Notes under the pieces: model-generated
Database searches by the model: none
Told to the model about the DNA's origin: nothing
Seen by the model: only the letters and a program-made list of their open reading frames with translations
Program-made: the position numbers and the translations under genes
From: Erysipelotrichaceae bacterium
GTDB lineage: Bacteria; Bacillota_I; Bacilli_A; RFN20; CAG-826
Direction of reading: 5' to 3'
DNA length: 6,044 bases
Assembly: GCA_012729405.1 (NCBI GenBank)
Contig: JAAYDH010000027.1
Location: 1 to 6,044 of the forward strand
Shown here: positions 5,541 to 6,044 of the stretch, in pieces
Layout of the letters: the number at the start of each line of letters is the position of its first letter
How positions within the stretch are numbered: position 1 is the stretch's first letter

Positions 5541-6014
5541 TTATTTTCCCTCCAATAAGACGATGGCATCGGCTTGGACGGCTATTTTTTGTCCTATCGC
5601 ATCCATTTTTTCGTTAGTTCCCACCTTTACTGACACGCAGGAAACATCAATGCTAAGAAGTCGAGCGATGTTTGTTCGCATACCAATTTTATAGTTTTTT
5701 AGTTTTGGTTCTTCTAGACGAATTGTGATATCAATGTTTCCTACCCGGAAACCGCGATCAACCATCAGTTTAACAACTCGCGAAACAAGAAATGAGCTGT
5801 CAATACCTTTATATGTTGGATCCGAAGATGGGAAGTGATCGCCTAGATCTCCTAAGGCAAGCGCTCCGAGAATCGACTCGGCAACAGCGTGATAAACGAC
5901 ATCGCCATCCGAATGAGCGAGTTCACCAAAAGGGGCAGGAATCACGACTCCGGCGAGGATTAATTTTCGATTTGGGACTAATTGATGTATGTCACTTGCA
6001 AAACCAATTTTCAT
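5541..6014 (-). CDS. ispF: 2-C-methyl-D-erythritol 2,4-cyclodiphosphate synthase
   Basis: Predicted zinc enzyme of the MEP pathway that cyclises 4-diphosphocytidyl-methylerythritol 2-phosphate to methylerythritol 2,4-cyclodiphosphate with release of CMP; family members are homotrimers. The 157-residue product is close to the 159 of E. coli. Metal ligands Asp8, His10 and His42 fall at exactly the E. coli numbers, as does Asp56; AHSDGDVVYHAV is at 33-44, LGDLGDHFP at 54-62, VGNIDITI at 91-98 and VGTNEKMDAIG at 131-141. The ATG at 6014 is chosen because MKIG aligns with the family N terminus (MRIG in E. coli). An in-frame ATG at 6035 would add MYQVRNN and cannot be excluded, as it lies in a TAATG context. 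Oddity: the position of E. coli Arg142 is Gln, and the GEG that usually follows is missing. It is 43 bases from argS and may be the last gene of a unit extending out of the window. Confidence 0.93.
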   Translation of the reverse strand: MKIGFASDIHQLVPNRKLILAGVVIPAPFGELAHSDGDVVYHAVAESILGALALGDLGDHFPSSDPTYKGIDSSFLVSRVVKLMVDRGFRVGNIDITIRLEEPKLKNYKIGMRTNIARLLSIDVSCVSVKVGTNEKMDAIGQKIAVQADAIVLLEGK

Positions 6015-6044
6015 ATTATTTCTTACCTGATACATTAAATTTGA

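Noticed and set aside
1..6044. Novel defence, mobile or multi-gene accessory system
   Set aside because: All seven genes belong to well-known housekeeping or metabolic families with intact motifs; I saw no direct repeats, transposase remnants or unassigned ORFs.

Overview
The window is ordinary chromosomal DNA from a low-to-moderate GC (roughly 40% by eye) member of the Bacillota/Mycoplasmatota (Firmicutes/Tenericutes) lineage. The clearest marker is rpoE, the RNA polymerase delta subunit, lying directly after argS; this arrangement is known from Bacillus and relatives. TGG encodes Trp and every gene reads through with the standard code, so this is not a UGA-Trp mycoplasma. An Acholeplasma, Izemoplasma, RF39 or Erysipelotrichia-like organism would fit, but the sequence alone does not fix the genus.

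Layout. Positions 1-905 (+) hold the C-terminal four fifths of a glycerol dehydrogenase (gldA), closed by a strong intrinsic terminator at 913-937. Positions 979-1683 (+) hold ispD, with a TATAAT box only nine bases before its start codon. A 13-bp perfect hairpin at 1691-1731, T-rich on both strands, separates ispD from the converging left-pointing cluster. That cluster is transcribed from right to left: ispF (6014-5541), argS (5497-3878), rpoE (3860-3477), nrnA (3477-2518) and cysQ (2515-1739). The last four are packed so tightly (17 bases from the argS stop to the chosen rpoE start, a 1-base TAATG overlap, then a 2-base gap) that they are very probably one operon. A candidate promoter with an overlapping inverted repeat sits in the 43-base ispF-argS gap.

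How the genes work together. IspD and IspF are steps 3 and 5 of the MEP isoprenoid pathway but lie on opposite strands about 3.9 kb apart. The argS-rpoE-nrnA-cysQ unit combines tRNA charging, a transcription factor that promotes RNA polymerase recycling, a nanoRNA-degrading/pAp phosphatase of the DHH family, and a CysQ-type pAp phosphatase of the inositol monophosphatase fold. The coupling of two unrelated predicted pAp-hydrolysing enzymes is the most interesting point here. I found no mobile element, CRISPR array, tRNA/rRNA gene, toxin-antitoxin pair or defence system, and no gene of unknown family. No gene-free stretch exceeds 75 bases.
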